Shown here one piece after another: positions 34,327 to 42,768 of a stretch of DNA of 64,000 bases. The notes under the pieces were generated by a model. It saw only the letters and a list, made by a program, of their open reading frames with translations, was not told the DNA's origin and searched no databases. Origin of the DNA: DATKRB01 sp035532415 (lineage in GTDB: Bacteria; Actinomycetota; Acidimicrobiia; Acidimicrobiales; RAAP-2); contig DATKRB010000011.1 of NCBI GenBank assembly GCA_035532415.1, positions 1 to 64,000 of the forward strand, in the 5' to 3' direction. Both the position numbers and the translations under genes were made by a program. Positions within the stretch are counted from its first letter, which is position 1; each line of letters opens with the position of its first letter.

Positions 34327-34428
34327 GTAAGGAGTTGAACCGGGACGCTCCTATGGATCAAGTCGGGTCGGCAAGTGCCGAGAAGTCCGCGCGCGGAGCG
34401 TGAAAGATCTCCCGAGCCAAGTATCGCT

Positions 34429-35187
34429 TCAGACATCGGATGATTGGGCCCCGCCGCTGCCCGGACCCCCGTCCGCCGAGTCCTCGCCATCGGCGCCCGC
34501 GTCCGGGACCGAGTCGTCGATGAACCGGTAGCCCGCACCCCGCACGGTGAACAGCATCGGGGTCAGGCCGGGTTTGTTGAGCTTGCGCCGCAGGTAGCCC
34601 ACGTACACGTCCACGACGTTGCTCCCGGTGTCGAAGGAGTAGTCCCACACCCTGCTCAGGATCTGGGTGCGGGAGAGCAGCTGGTTCGGGTTGCGCATGA
34701 AGAGCTCCAGCAGGGCCCACTCCCTGGGGGCGAGATCGATCCGCTGTCCCGCCCGCCACGCCACCTTGCTCAGCAGGTCGAGGCGGAGGTCGCGGACCAC
34801 GATCTCGGAGGCGCTGGGTTGCCCGGACGTGCGCGAGGCCGCCCTGATCCGTGCGACCAGCTCCTCGAACGCGAACGGCTTGGTCACGTAGTCGTTGGCG
34901 CCGGCGTTGAGCACCTTCACTTTCTCGGCCACCTCGGCCCGGGCCGTCAGGACGATGACCGGCATGGAGTGGCCGTCCTGGCGGATCTTGCGGAGGACGT
35001 CCTCGCCGTCGCCGGAGGGGAGCCCGAGATCGAGGAGCACCAATTCCGGAGCGAGGTCACCGTGGCCCAGTGAGGCGATCGCCTCCTCGGCGGTCCCCGC
35101 GACGACCGGCGAGTACCCTTCGGCCCGAAGTCCCTTCTGCAGGAACGACGAGATGCCCTTGTCGTCCTCCACGATGAGGATCCGCAT
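34429..35187 (-). CDS. OmpR/PhoB-family response regulator
   Basis: 252 residues from the ATG at 35187. Receiver domain with acidic pair D8/D9, phosphoacceptor D53 (LVLLDLGLP) and the VTKPF lysine near 103; C-terminal winged helix with LAPREWALLELFMRNPNQLLSR and RRKLNKPGLTPMLFTVRGAGYRF. The tail of about 25 residues after YRF is acidic and Gly-rich. It is the last gene of a nine-gene operon and directly follows its histidine kinase (stop and start share an A). Confidence 0.9.
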   Translation of the reverse strand: MRILIVEDDKGISSFLQKGLRAEGYSPVVAGTAEEAIASLGHGDLAPELVLLDLGLPSGDGEDVLRKIRQDGHSMPVIVLTARAEVAEKVKVLNAGANDYVTKPFAFEELVARIRAASRTSGQPSASEIVVRDLRLDLLSKVAWRAGQRIDLAPREWALLELFMRNPNQLLSRTQILSRVWDYSFDTGSNVVDVYVGYLRRKLNKPGLTPMLFTVRGAGYRFIDDSVPDAGADGEDSADGGPGSGGAQSSDV

Positions 35188-36635
35188 CACACCCCGATCG
35201 GCGCGCGGGACTCGCCGAGGGAGAGCCGCTCCGACGGCAGCCCGATGGCGGCCCGGCATCCACCGAGGTCGGACCGTGAGAGCTCGAAGTGCCCGCCGTG
35301 CGCCTCGGCGACCGCGCTCACGATGGCGAGACCGAGCCCGCTGCCCTCACGGTCGGCGGCGCCCATGCGGCCGAAGCGCGCCAGCACGCTGGGGAGCTGG
35401 TGCTCGGGGATACCCGGCCCGGAGTCCTCCACCGAGATGACGAGCGGCCCGTCGCCGGGTTCCTTCACCGCCCGTATCTCGATCGCGTCGTTCTCCGCCG
35501 TGGCCCCGACGGCGTTGTCGATCAGGTTGAGCAGCGCGCCGCGAAGCTTGTTGACGTCCACGTTCACGACCAGGTCCGGCACCGGCGCCAACGACCATCG
35601 CCGGACGGCGAGCACCTGTGCCGAGTCGAAGAGGTCGGAGAGGAAGGTGCGGAGGTCGAGGTGCTCCAGCTCCAAGAAGTCGGGCTCGAGTGCCCGACCG
35701 AGCATGAGGAGGCGCTCCACCAGGGCCCGCATGTGGTCGAGCTCGTCCACGACGACGGCGACCGTCTCGCGCACGTCGCCGATGTCGGTGGTCGGTTGGC
35801 GGGCCAGGACCTCGAGGTGCCCCCGAGCGACGGTCAGCGGGGTGCGCAACTGGTGCGACACGTCGGACAGCAACCGCCGCTGGACGATCATCGCCGCCTG
35901 CAGCCGATCGAGCATCGAGTCGAAGGTCGAAGCCAGTTGCCCCACCTCGTCGTCGGTTCCCTGATCGCCGAGGCGGGCGTCGAGCTCGCCGCTCTCGATG
36001 GAGGACGCGGTCGTGGTGATCCTGCCGACCTCTCGCAGGAGGCGCCGCAGGAGGAGATAGGCGCCGGCGACGGCACCGACGAGCGCGACCAGAGCCTCGG
36101 CGATCAGCAGGGTCACGACGCGGTTCTGGTCCGAGCCGAGCCGGGTCAGATCGGAGGCGACGATCATCGTGCCGAGCGTGGAGGTCCCGTCTCGGACGGG
36201 GGAGACGAGGTACAGCGTGTCCACGCCGTTCAGCGTGGCCCGCCCGCTGCGGCCGGCGGCCGGCGGCCGGGCGAGCAGTGCGCGGATGGCGGGATCGCGC
36301 AGGAGCGGGCCGGATCCGGCGCTCCCGAGGCGCGGCCCGCGGGTCAGGCCGAGCATGATCGTCTCGCCCTGCGGGAGCACCCGGCTCTGGAGGTACGCGA
36401 CGGTCAGCGCGTCGAGGTTCGCACGACCACCGCCGATCGCAGCCCGCTCGTAGCTGGCGACCTCGGACACCAGGTTCCTCGTCGTGGCGGCCAGGGACTG
36501 GTTGGTGAACACCCGCTCGGTCTCGAAGGCGGTGATCGAAAGGATCGCCGCCAGCAGCAGGGCGAGGAACGCCGCCAGGCGGGTCGCCGATCCGATCCGT
36601 CTCCGCCCGCGGTGGCGGGCCGGGTGCAGCGTCAC
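35187..36635 (-). CDS. Sensor histidine kinase
   Basis: 482 residues from the GTG at 36635. TM1 at about 15-35, an extracytoplasmic sensor of about 120 residues, TM2 near 160-180, HAMP (LLREVGRITTTASSIESGELDARLGDQGTDDEVGQL), HisKA with H261 in SDVSHQLRTPLTVA, then N box LLNLIDNAVGA, D box VEDSGPGIP and GLGLAIV. Its GTG overlaps the upstream Pro-rich gene (GTGA). It probably senses redox or envelope state for the operon, but no sensory motif is recognisable. Confidence 0.85.
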   Translation of the reverse strand: MTLHPARHRGRRRIGSATRLAAFLALLLAAILSITAFETERVFTNQSLAATTRNLVSEVASYERAAIGGGRANLDALTVAYLQSRVLPQGETIMLGLTRGPRLGSAGSGPLLRDPAIRALLARPPAAGRSGRATLNGVDTLYLVSPVRDGTSTLGTMIVASDLTRLGSDQNRVVTLLIAEALVALVGAVAGAYLLLRRLLREVGRITTTASSIESGELDARLGDQGTDDEVGQLASTFDSMLDRLQAAMIVQRRLLSDVSHQLRTPLTVARGHLEVLARQPTTDIGDVRETVAVVVDELDHMRALVERLLMLGRALEPDFLELEHLDLRTFLSDLFDSAQVLAVRRWSLAPVPDLVVNVDVNKLRGALLNLIDNAVGATAENDAIEIRAVKEPGDGPLVISVEDSGPGIPEHQLPSVLARFGRMGAADREGSGLGLAIVSAVAEAHGGHFELSRSDLGGCRAAIGLPSERLSLGESRAPIGV

Positions 36636-37093
36636 CGATCGGTCGGCTCGGTCGACGCCGTGGTCGTCGTCGTGGTCGACGCCGCCGTCGCGTCGCCTTC
36701 GGGTGCCTGGGACCCCCCGCCCCCGGATGGCGGCGGAGGGCTCTGGCCCGAGGGCGCCGGGGCGACTGCGGCCGAGCCGTCCTCGCCGTCGGGGGGCGTC
36801 GCCGCCGGCGAGTCCGAGGTGCCGGTCGGTGCGGCGGGGGCGACGGTGCCGTCCGAGGGGGTGCCGGTCTGGGTCACCACCGGCCGGGACGGCTCGACGA
36901 CGCCCTCCGGCCCGACCGGGGTCGTCCGGGGGGGGACGGCCGTCGTCCGCGTGGTCGCTCCCTGGGCCGATACCTGCACCTCGCGGGGCAATTCGACGGT
37001 GGGCGTGGTCAACGATCCCTGGGCCGCGCTCACGATCGCAAGTATGCCCACGACGGCCCCCGCGCCCGAGAGACCCCACCAGGGCAGTCTCAT
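36632..37093 (-). CDS. Membrane-anchored Thr/Pro-rich protein
   Basis: 153 residues. After MRLPWWG comes one helix (AGAVVGILAIVSAAQG), then a low-complexity extracytoplasmic tail with TTRTTAVPPRTTPVGPEG, GGGGSQAPEG and a run of threonines. Near the C-terminus, GDATAAST resembles but does not match the ApbE flavinylation pattern Dxx(S/T)GA(T/S). It overlaps both neighbours by 4 nt. Structural spacer or flavin carrier are possibilities; neither is shown. Confidence 0.6.
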   Translation of the reverse strand: MRLPWWGLSGAGAVVGILAIVSAAQGSLTTPTVELPREVQVSAQGATTRTTAVPPRTTPVGPEGVVEPSRPVVTQTGTPSDGTVAPAAPTGTSDSPAATPPDGEDGSAAVAPAPSGQSPPPPSGGGGSQAPEGDATAASTTTTTTASTEPTDR

Positions 37094-37314
37094 CGGGTCC
37101 CGCCGGGGTCCGGGACCTCCTCCACGACGATGGCGCGGTTCGGGCAGGCAGCTGCCGCCCGGGCCGCCCGCTTCAGGCTCCGCCGGTCCCCGAGCCGGGG
37201 GTCGACGACCCGGCCGTACCCCCAATGGTCGAGCGCGATGCCTTCGGAGAAGAGCAGGTTGCAGATCGCGTGGCCCCGGCAGAGGGTCGGGTCGATGCGG
37301 ACCACGCCGCTCAT
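37090..37314 (-). CDS. Ferredoxin, single-cluster
   Basis: 74 residues. IDPTLCRGHAICNLLFSEGIALDHWGYGRVV and AAAACPNRAIVVEE follow the 3Fe-4S ferredoxin layout of actinobacterial P450-type ferredoxins, CxxHxxC...C-P, with His or Ala in place of the second cysteine. It would carry single electrons in the cytoplasm, most likely to or from the NuoF-like protein encoded immediately upstream (4-nt overlap). Confidence 0.85.
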   Translation of the reverse strand: MSGVVRIDPTLCRGHAICNLLFSEGIALDHWGYGRVVDPRLGDRRSLKRAARAAAACPNRAIVVEEVPDPGGTR

Positions 37315-38654
37315 CGCCACTCCGAGCCCGGGTCCACCAGCGGAACCGAGAAGACGGGAGGATGGCTCGATCCCCGGCACGCCTTGCCGGCCAGGTGCCG
37401 GGCGACGTCGTCCTCGAAGATGTCGAGCGCCGAGCGCACCAGGCGTGCCGCGCCGTCGGGGTGGCTGCAGGCCCCGCCGCCGGAGACGAGCTGCGTGACC
37501 GACTCGAGCCGGCGGATCCCACGTCGCCGCAGGTCGCCACGGGCGAGCGCCTCGCACGCGTCGGCCATCGCCGGGAGCCCGGCGACGCAGGGACCGCACT
37601 GGCCCGCCGACTCGTCCGCCAGGTACCGGACCAGGCGGGCGGTCTCGGTCAGGCCGCAGGCGCCGTGGGGGAGGACCCCGATCAGGCCGCAGCCGGGCTG
37701 GGCCCCGACGCACCGGAGAGCCTCGGGATCGAACGGCGTCTGCCAGGCCGTCTCTCCGTCGAGCCAGGTTCCGCCATAGCCCCCGACGAGCACGGCCGAC
37801 GGTACCGCGAAATGGCCCGCCTCCGACAGGATCTCCCCGATCGTCCCCCGGCCGACCAGCTCGAGGACCCGGCCCGGCACGGGGACCGAGCCGGTCAGGG
37901 TGAGCAGGCGGGATCCGGGTGCGGCGGGCGTCCCTCCCGAGCGCCAGAAACCCGGACCGGAACGGAGGAGGAAGCCGAGGTGGGCCATGGTCTCCGCGTT
38001 GCTCACGACCGTCGGGCGTCCCGACGGGCCCCGCGTGGCCATCGGGATCCGGGAGAACCGGGGCCGGGCGTCACCACCCGCGAGCAGCGACGCGATGGCG
38101 CTCGACTCGCCCGCCACGTAGCGGTCGGGACCGAGCGAGATCCTCCACAGCGGATCGACGGCGCCGCCCGCCCGCCGCTCGCCCATGGCGCGCACCAGTC
38201 CGTCGTGGGCGTCGGTCGAACCGCGGTGCACGTGGACCGTCACCTCGTCCGCCCCCACGATCGCGGCGGCCGCGGCGGCACCGTCGAGCACGAGGTGGGG
38301 GCGGTTCCGGCACAGGGTTCGGTCCTTGCGGCTGGCCGGCTCGCTCTCGCTCGCGTTGACCACGACCAGGGGAACGCCGGGCGCGGCGATGGCGGCCTCG
38401 AGCTTCCGGGCGAGGGGGAACCCGCCGCCGCCGCGCCCCAGCAGGCCGCTTTCGCGCGTCAGGGCCCGGAGGTCGTCCGTCATCGCCGGCGGGGGGAGCG
38501 GCCCCATCCTGGCCAGGTGGTGCGCGTAGGGCTCTGCCCCGGCGGAGGGGTCGGGTCCGGACAGCAACCGGGTGCCCGGGTCGCCGACGCCCCCGACGGC
38601 GAAGTCCGGGACCGGGCGGGCGGGAGTGACGTTCGGGGGGGCGGCACCGATCAT
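37311..38654 (-). CDS. NuoF-like FMN/Fe-S oxidoreductase
   Basis: 447 residues from the ATG at 38654. The FMN-site motif GRGGGGFPLARKLEAA and VVVNASESEPASRKDRTL are typical of complex I 51-kDa subunit relatives. A SLBB-like region follows (LTLTGSVPVPGRVLELVGRGTIGEIL), and the C-terminal iron-sulfur region has SAGQCGPCVAGLPAM plus a further cysteine in GGGACSHPDGA. It is shorter than NuoF. It would oxidise NAD(P)H and pass electrons to the adjacent ferredoxin or to the membrane protein. Confidence 0.8.
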   Translation of the reverse strand: MIGAAPPNVTPARPVPDFAVGGVGDPGTRLLSGPDPSAGAEPYAHHLARMGPLPPPAMTDDLRALTRESGLLGRGGGGFPLARKLEAAIAAPGVPLVVVNASESEPASRKDRTLCRNRPHLVLDGAAAAAAIVGADEVTVHVHRGSTDAHDGLVRAMGERRAGGAVDPLWRISLGPDRYVAGESSAIASLLAGGDARPRFSRIPMATRGPSGRPTVVSNAETMAHLGFLLRSGPGFWRSGGTPAAPGSRLLTLTGSVPVPGRVLELVGRGTIGEILSEAGHFAVPSAVLVGGYGGTWLDGETAWQTPFDPEALRCVGAQPGCGLIGVLPHGACGLTETARLVRYLADESAGQCGPCVAGLPAMADACEALARGDLRRRGIRRLESVTQLVSGGGACSHPDGAARLVRSALDIFEDDVARHLAGKACRGSSHPPVFSVPLVDPGSEWR

Positions 38655-39445
38655 TCGGGGTCGAGCTCCACGCTCGACGAGGGGTTGCGGGCGGTGCGCC
38701 GGGTGAGCTGAGCGCCCACCACGAGCGCACCCGTGGCGACGTACAGCCAGCGGAGGGTATGGCTGTCGCTTCCGGCGAGGACGCCGTGCATCACGGTGAG
38801 CCCGAAGACCACCGACGACACCGCGTGGACCGGGAACCACACCCGCCGCCCGAGGGAGCCCGCCAGTGCGGCGGTGGCGCCCACGAGGAGGAACGCGTAA
38901 AGGCCGAGCGTGCCCAGGGCCACGGCCGTCGGTCGATAGGCGGCGTGCCAGGGCACGAGGGCGCCCGTCCAGCCGACCCCCGCGTAGCGGTCGAGGGCGA
39001 TCGCGGTCAGGTGCCCGGCGAGGAGCGTGATCGTGCAGGCGGCCAGGCTCGCATGGGCCCGCAGGAGCGACTCGGGGTGGGGGGTCCGGAACCGGGTCCG
39101 CCACGGGTGTCGCAACCACAGACCGACGAGGACGAGGGCGGTGAGGGCCAGGTAGGCGGCGACGCCGAGGCTCCGTCCGAGGATCCACGGCAGCATCCTG
39201 TCGTGCAGGAGCGAGCCGGCCCGGCCACCGAGCACGTTGCCGAGCAGCACCGAGGCACCGATCACCGCGGACGGCACGAGGAGGCCCCGCAGCGCCCATC
39301 GAGGGGTTCGGGGCCCGGGTGCGCCGTCGGCGCCCGCCGCGAGGGGACCGGGGTCGCGAGCGGGCGCCGGTCCGGCGGCCGGCCACCGGGTCGGGCCCGC
39401 GGCGGCCGGTTTCTCGACCACCCCCGCGGGGCTTCGCTCGCTCAC
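38651..39445 (-). CDS. Ferric-reductase-like transmembrane protein
   Basis: 264 residues from the GTG at 39445. After a Pro/Ala-rich cytoplasmic stretch (about 50 residues) there are six helices: PSAVIGASVLLGNVLGG, SLGVAAYLALTALVLVGLWL, RAHASLAACTITLLAGHLTAIAL, YRPTAVALGTLGLYAFLLVGATAALAG, VWFPVHAVSSVVFGLTVMHGVLAG and LRWLYVATGALVVGAQL. Histidines in helices 3 and 5 (LRAHAS, GHLTA; VHAVS, MHGVL) are placed as heme b ligands of the ferric-reductase/MsrQ fold. It would move electrons across the membrane. Confidence 0.75.
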   Translation of the reverse strand: MSERSPAGVVEKPAAAGPTRWPAAGPAPARDPGPLAAGADGAPGPRTPRWALRGLLVPSAVIGASVLLGNVLGGRAGSLLHDRMLPWILGRSLGVAAYLALTALVLVGLWLRHPWRTRFRTPHPESLLRAHASLAACTITLLAGHLTAIALDRYAGVGWTGALVPWHAAYRPTAVALGTLGLYAFLLVGATAALAGSLGRRVWFPVHAVSSVVFGLTVMHGVLAGSDSHTLRWLYVATGALVVGAQLTRRTARNPSSSVELDPE

Positions 39446-40362
39446 GCCGACCGCCACAGGACGTAGGGGGCGATGCGGGGGCTCTCGGACATGGTCCCGT
39501 CCACGGTCACCCACGACGCGGCCACGTTCCGCCGGCGCGCCTCGGTCCCCACCATTGCCCCGCCGGCGAGGAAGAGCGACTTGCTCAGGACCTCTGCTTC
39601 GGCGGGATCGGGGTCGACGACGGTCACCGAGAGCAGTCCGTGGCCTCCGGGCCTGCCGGTACGGGGATCGATGAGGTGGTGGACCGCCCGCCCGCCCGCG
39701 GTCCAGCGACGGAGGCGGACCGAGGACGTGGCGCAGGCGAGATCGGCGAGCTCCAGCACGGCCAGGGGCCCGTCGCCACCCCGCGGGTCCTCCACGCCCA
39801 CCCGCCACGCCCGCCCGGTCGTTCCCGGGCCGCGGCACAGGCAGTCCCCGCCCGCGTCGATGAGGTAGGACCCGAGCACACCGTCGAGCTCTTCGGCGGC
39901 CCAGCGGACCGCCAGCCCCTTCCCGATGCCCCCGAGATCGATCGGCGCCCCCCCGGGATGGACCTGGGGCCGCGGGCCCCCCCGGAACCGCGGCCGCCAC
40001 TTCCCGGGCGGGCGGCGACCGGATCGCAGCCCGCCCGGGCCCCGGGTGCGGACCGGTCCCTCCTCGAACGGAAGGCTCCGGTCGTAGCCCAGGTCCTCCA
40101 GATCTTGCAGGATCCGGGGGTCGAAGCGCCCCTTCGTGCGCTCGTAGGCACGATGGGCCTCCCTCAGCGCCCGGTAGAGGGGCGCGGGCACGACGTGCCA
40201 CCGATCGGGTCGTGTGTTCATGTGCACGAGCGGGCTGTCGGGCCTGAAGCGGCTGCACGTGGCGTCGACCGTCGTGAAGACGGCGAGCGCGGCGTCCACC
40301 GCGTGCCGTGCCGCACCGAGGCCTGTGCCCGGCCGCCCGTGGACGACGATGTCCGACGCCAT
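39442..40362 (-). CDS. apbE: FAD:protein FMN transferase
   Basis: 306 residues from ATG. ApbE family motifs: DATCSRFRPDSPLVHMN, GGAPIDLGGIGKGLAVRWA and the Mg-binding LIDAGGDCLCRG. The enzyme attaches FMN from FAD to a threonine or serine in a Dxx(S/T)GA(T/S) motif of target proteins, outside the membrane. It has an Arg/Gly-rich insertion between residues 105 and 140. No classical FMN-binding domain gene is beside it, so its target is open; see the small secreted proteins upstream. Confidence 0.85.
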   Translation of the reverse strand: MASDIVVHGRPGTGLGAARHAVDAALAVFTTVDATCSRFRPDSPLVHMNTRPDRWHVVPAPLYRALREAHRAYERTKGRFDPRILQDLEDLGYDRSLPFEEGPVRTRGPGGLRSGRRPPGKWRPRFRGGPRPQVHPGGAPIDLGGIGKGLAVRWAAEELDGVLGSYLIDAGGDCLCRGPGTTGRAWRVGVEDPRGGDGPLAVLELADLACATSSVRLRRWTAGGRAVHHLIDPRTGRPGGHGLLSVTVVDPDPAEAEVLSKSLFLAGGAMVGTEARRRNVAASWVTVDGTMSESPRIAPYVLWRSA

Positions 40363-40411
40363 GGCGCGGACGGTGCCGACGACCTCGTCGACGAAGGGTT
40401 CGGCGGCGTGC

Positions 40412-40858
40412 TCAGGGCCTGGCAGGGGAGGCCCCTGTCGTCGCGGAGACCACCGGAGCCGGGGCCGCCGCCGGGGCGGGTGCCGGTGCCGGGGCCGGGG
40501 CGGGTGGGGCCGGGGCGGGTGCCGCCGCCGGTGCCGCCGCCGGTGCCGCCGCCTGCGGGGAGGCGGGCGGTGCCGGCGCCGGCGTAGGTGCCGCGTTCAT
40601 GGCGGCCAGCTGCTGGGTGCTCGCCGCGATGGCCTGATGGAGCTGGGCGATGGCGGCTTCGTCCGCCGCGATCTCCTTGGCCTGCCGGGCGATCGGCGCC
40701 GGGGCGGTGGTGACCGACGCGGTGGGAGACGAACCGACGGCCCAGCTCACGGAGAGGCCCGTGACGCCGACGGTGGCCGCCGCCACCACCACCGACGAGA
40801 GGGCGCCCTTCCGGCGCCTCGTGGGCCCCGAGCGTGGACGAGCTTCGGGCCCCGTCAC
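40412..40858 (-). CDS. Membrane-anchored Ala/Pro-rich protein
   Basis: 148 residues from the GTG at 40858. One helix (SSVVVAAATVGVTGLSVSWAVG) after a basic N-terminus; then a predicted short coiled coil (ARQAKEIAADEAAIAQLHQAIAAST) and a (PA)n tail of about 45 residues. It ends in SATTGASPARP, whose TTGAS core resembles the ApbE acceptor site except that Ser stands in place of the first Asp. It directly precedes apbE. Confidence 0.55.
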   Translation of the reverse strand: MTGPEARPRSGPTRRRKGALSSVVVAAATVGVTGLSVSWAVGSSPTASVTTAPAPIARQAKEIAADEAAIAQLHQAIAASTQQLAAMNAAPTPAPAPPASPQAAAPAAAPAAAPAPAPPAPAPAPAPAPAAAPAPVVSATTGASPARP

Positions 40859-41295
40859 GAGCCGCCCCCGTCGCCGCCGCCGTGGTCGGTTCCGCCGTCC
40901 CCGGACGTCCCCCCGGAGCGGTCGTCCCAACCGGCCGAGGCGGTCTGCTCGGGGGCGGGGGCGGCGGGCGGGCTCGTCACGGTCGCGGTGCTCGGCGGGG
41001 GCACCGTCGACGGGGGCACCGTCGACGGGGGTACGGTCTCCTCGGTCACCGTGCTCGGAGCGGTTCCGGACGGGGCGGAGTGATGTGCCTGCAGCGCGGC
41101 GGCGAGGCCCTCCTCCTGCTTGGTGAGGTCGACCACCTGCTGGTGCAGCTGCCGGGCCTCGGACGTGCCGGCGCTCGGGGACGGCACGGGGCCCGGCGAG
41201 GAAGCCCCCGCCCCGGTGACCGCGCCTGCGGCCACGCCACCGGCCGCGGTCATCGCCACGATCCACCGCTTCACCACTGTCGCCCTCGATGTCAC
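40855..41295 (-). CDS. Secreted/anchored Thr/Pro-rich protein, first gene of the redox operon
   Basis: 146 residues from the ATG at 41295. A hydrophobic N-terminus (VKRWIVAMTAAGGVAAGAVTGAGA) is followed by a helix (EARQLHQQVVDLTKQEEGLAAALQA) and a repeat of TVPPS units encoded by three copies of a CACCGTCGACGGGGG-type repeat. The tail is Gly/Asp-rich with DDRSGGTSG, close to the ApbE acceptor pattern but with Gly for Ala. It overlaps the next gene by 4 nt. Related in layout to the following protein. Confidence 0.55.
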   Translation of the reverse strand: MTSRATVVKRWIVAMTAAGGVAAGAVTGAGASSPGPVPSPSAGTSEARQLHQQVVDLTKQEEGLAAALQAHHSAPSGTAPSTVTEETVPPSTVPPSTVPPPSTATVTSPPAAPAPEQTASAGWDDRSGGTSGDGGTDHGGGDGGGS

Positions 41296-41380
41296 CCGAA
41301 CGCCTCCTTGGACGGCTCGACCTGTGCACGCTGCTCGGGGAAGCCTGACGGCGGTTCCTAAGTCGGTGATGAGCCGGTTG

Positions 41381-41394
41381 TGAGAGTTCTCTCA
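41381..41394. promoter_or_regulatory. Inverted repeat between divergent redox genes
   Basis: TGAGAG and CTCTCA face each other around TT; a further GATGAG/CTCATC pair (41368-41373, 41391-41396) surrounds the same site. Position between the two divergent operons fits binding by the operon's own response regulator or by another regulator. Confidence 0.4.
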
Positions 41395-41558
41395 TCGAGC
41401 GGCCGGTCGATCAGTCACCGCAGGTCATGGCGCCGGGAGGCCCCGGCGGCGCCCCGAGCCCCGACCCCCACCCCGCCCGCCGGTCGCCGCCCCGGCAATC
41501 CCCCGACCGGGTGTGGCCCGTAGTACCGGGAACAGCCTGTCGATCCGGAGGAGTCGCC

Positions 41559-42104
41559 ATGACCCGAGCCCACGCCACCGTTCCGCACCGTCACCGCCGG
41601 CGGCTCGCCCTCGCCCTCGTCCTCGGGGCATCGCCGACCGCGTCGGTGCTGGCCGTGGCGGAGGGGGCATCTGCTGCACCGGCGGGCCACCGGGTGAGCG
41701 CGGTCCTCTCCGACTTCCACATCGCGCTCTCCGAAAGGACGCTGTCCCCGGGGGACTACACCTTCGTGGCGACCAACAAGGGCCAGGTCCTGCACAGGCT
41801 GCAGATCACCGGACCCGGGGTCGCCGGTCCGGCGACCCCGCTCCTCGACCCGGGGCAGTCGGCGACGCTGCACGTCCACCTGCGCAAGGGCAGGTACGCG
41901 GTCTTCTGCCCGGTGGCGAACCACCGGGAGCTCGGCATGAACGTGTCGATCGTCGTGACGCAGGGCAGGGCGAGGGCGAGCGCCGCCGGCAGGAGCGCCG
42001 GAGCCGGCGCCCGCGTGGGCACCGGTGTCCACCCGGGGACCGGCACCGGGTCGGGGACCGGCACCGGGTCGGGAGGCAGCACGGGTGGCGGTCTCGGCTA
42101 CTGA
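41559..42104 (+). CDS. Secreted cupredoxin-like protein
   Basis: 181 residues, ATG preceded by GGAGGAG. A signal peptide (LALALVLGASPTASVLAVAEGASA) is followed by a single beta-sandwich: VLSDFHIALSERTLSPGDYTFVATNKGQVLHRLQI with the first His ligand, and YAVFCPVANHRELGMN with Cys-x4-His-x4-Met, the standard type 1 copper ligands. The C-terminus is a Gly/Ser/Thr-rich tail. It would act as an extracytoplasmic electron carrier, divergent from the membrane redox operon. Confidence 0.8.
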   Translation: MTRAHATVPHRHRRRLALALVLGASPTASVLAVAEGASAAPAGHRVSAVLSDFHIALSERTLSPGDYTFVATNKGQVLHRLQITGPGVAGPATPLLDPGQSATLHVHLRKGRYAVFCPVANHRELGMNVSIVVTQGRARASAAGRSAGAGARVGTGVHPGTGTGSGTGTGSGGSTGGGLGY

Positions 42105-42168
42105 TGACGCCGCCACGGCCCACCGCTCCGTCGAATGCCGGCGCGTTGCCCCTCCCCGCCAGCGTGGC

Positions 42169-42174
42169 CAGAAT
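42169..42174 (+). promoter_or_regulatory. Possible -10 box of a leaderless promoter
   Basis: CAGAAT, 6 nt before the GTG start of the ECF sigma gene; no Shine-Dalgarno sequence is present. Confidence 0.3.
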
Positions 42175-42180
42175 GGGCCG

Positions 42181-42768
42181 GTGGCGACGGTGAGGTCGCT
42201 CGCCGGCTCGGCGGGCCCTTCGGACGAGGCCTTGATCGCCGGGATGGCGGTCGGGGACGAGCGGGCGGCCGTCACGTTCGTGCGCCGGTACCAGAAGCGG
42301 GTGTTCGGGCTCGCGGTCGGGATGCTGGGCGACCCGGGAGTCGCCGAGGACGTCGCACAGGAGGCGCTGCTCCGCGCCTGGCGCCACGCCCCCGTCTTCG
42401 ACGTGCGGCGGGGATCGGTCGCCACCTGGGTGCTCACGATCACGAGGAACCTGGCCATCGACGCCATCCGTCAGCACCGCGCCGTGGCCACCGATCCCGA
42501 CGATCCGGCGTTCCTCGCCCCGGCGGGAAGCGGCCAGTCGGCCGAGGACCTGGCGGCGGGGGGCGATCTCGACCCGGAGCTGCGGGCTGCGCTCAACGAC
42601 CTGCCGATCGGCCAGCGTCGCGCCGTCGTCCTCGCCGCGCTGTACGGGCGGACCGCCGACGAGATCAGCTCGCACGAGTCCATTCCTCTGGGAACGGCGA
42701 AGACCCGGATCCGTGTGGCGCTCCAGAAGTTGCGCGCCTCCCTGAGCGAGACCGGGGGGCGGGCATGA
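42181..42768 (+). CDS. ECF sigma factor
   Basis: 195 residues from the GTG at 42181. Region 2 includes FVRRYQKRVFGLAVGMLGDPGVAEDVAQEALLRAWRHA and ATWVLTITRNLAIDAIR; region 4 has LPIGQRRAVVLAALYGRTADEIS, then IPLGTAKTRIRVALQKLR. It would redirect RNA polymerase to stress promoters. It is coupled (ATGA) to an anti-sigma factor, which keeps it inactive until a signal arrives. Confidence 0.9.
   Translation: MATVRSLAGSAGPSDEALIAGMAVGDERAAVTFVRRYQKRVFGLAVGMLGDPGVAEDVAQEALLRAWRHAPVFDVRRGSVATWVLTITRNLAIDAIRQHRAVATDPDDPAFLAPAGSGQSAEDLAAGGDLDPELRAALNDLPIGQRRAVVLAALYGRTADEISSHESIPLGTAKTRIRVALQKLRASLSETGGRA

Noticed and set aside
35289..38711. 1140-codon plus-strand frame opposite the redox operon
   Set aside because: Spans several minus-strand genes with complete motifs and shows only biased composition; a GC-driven artefact.
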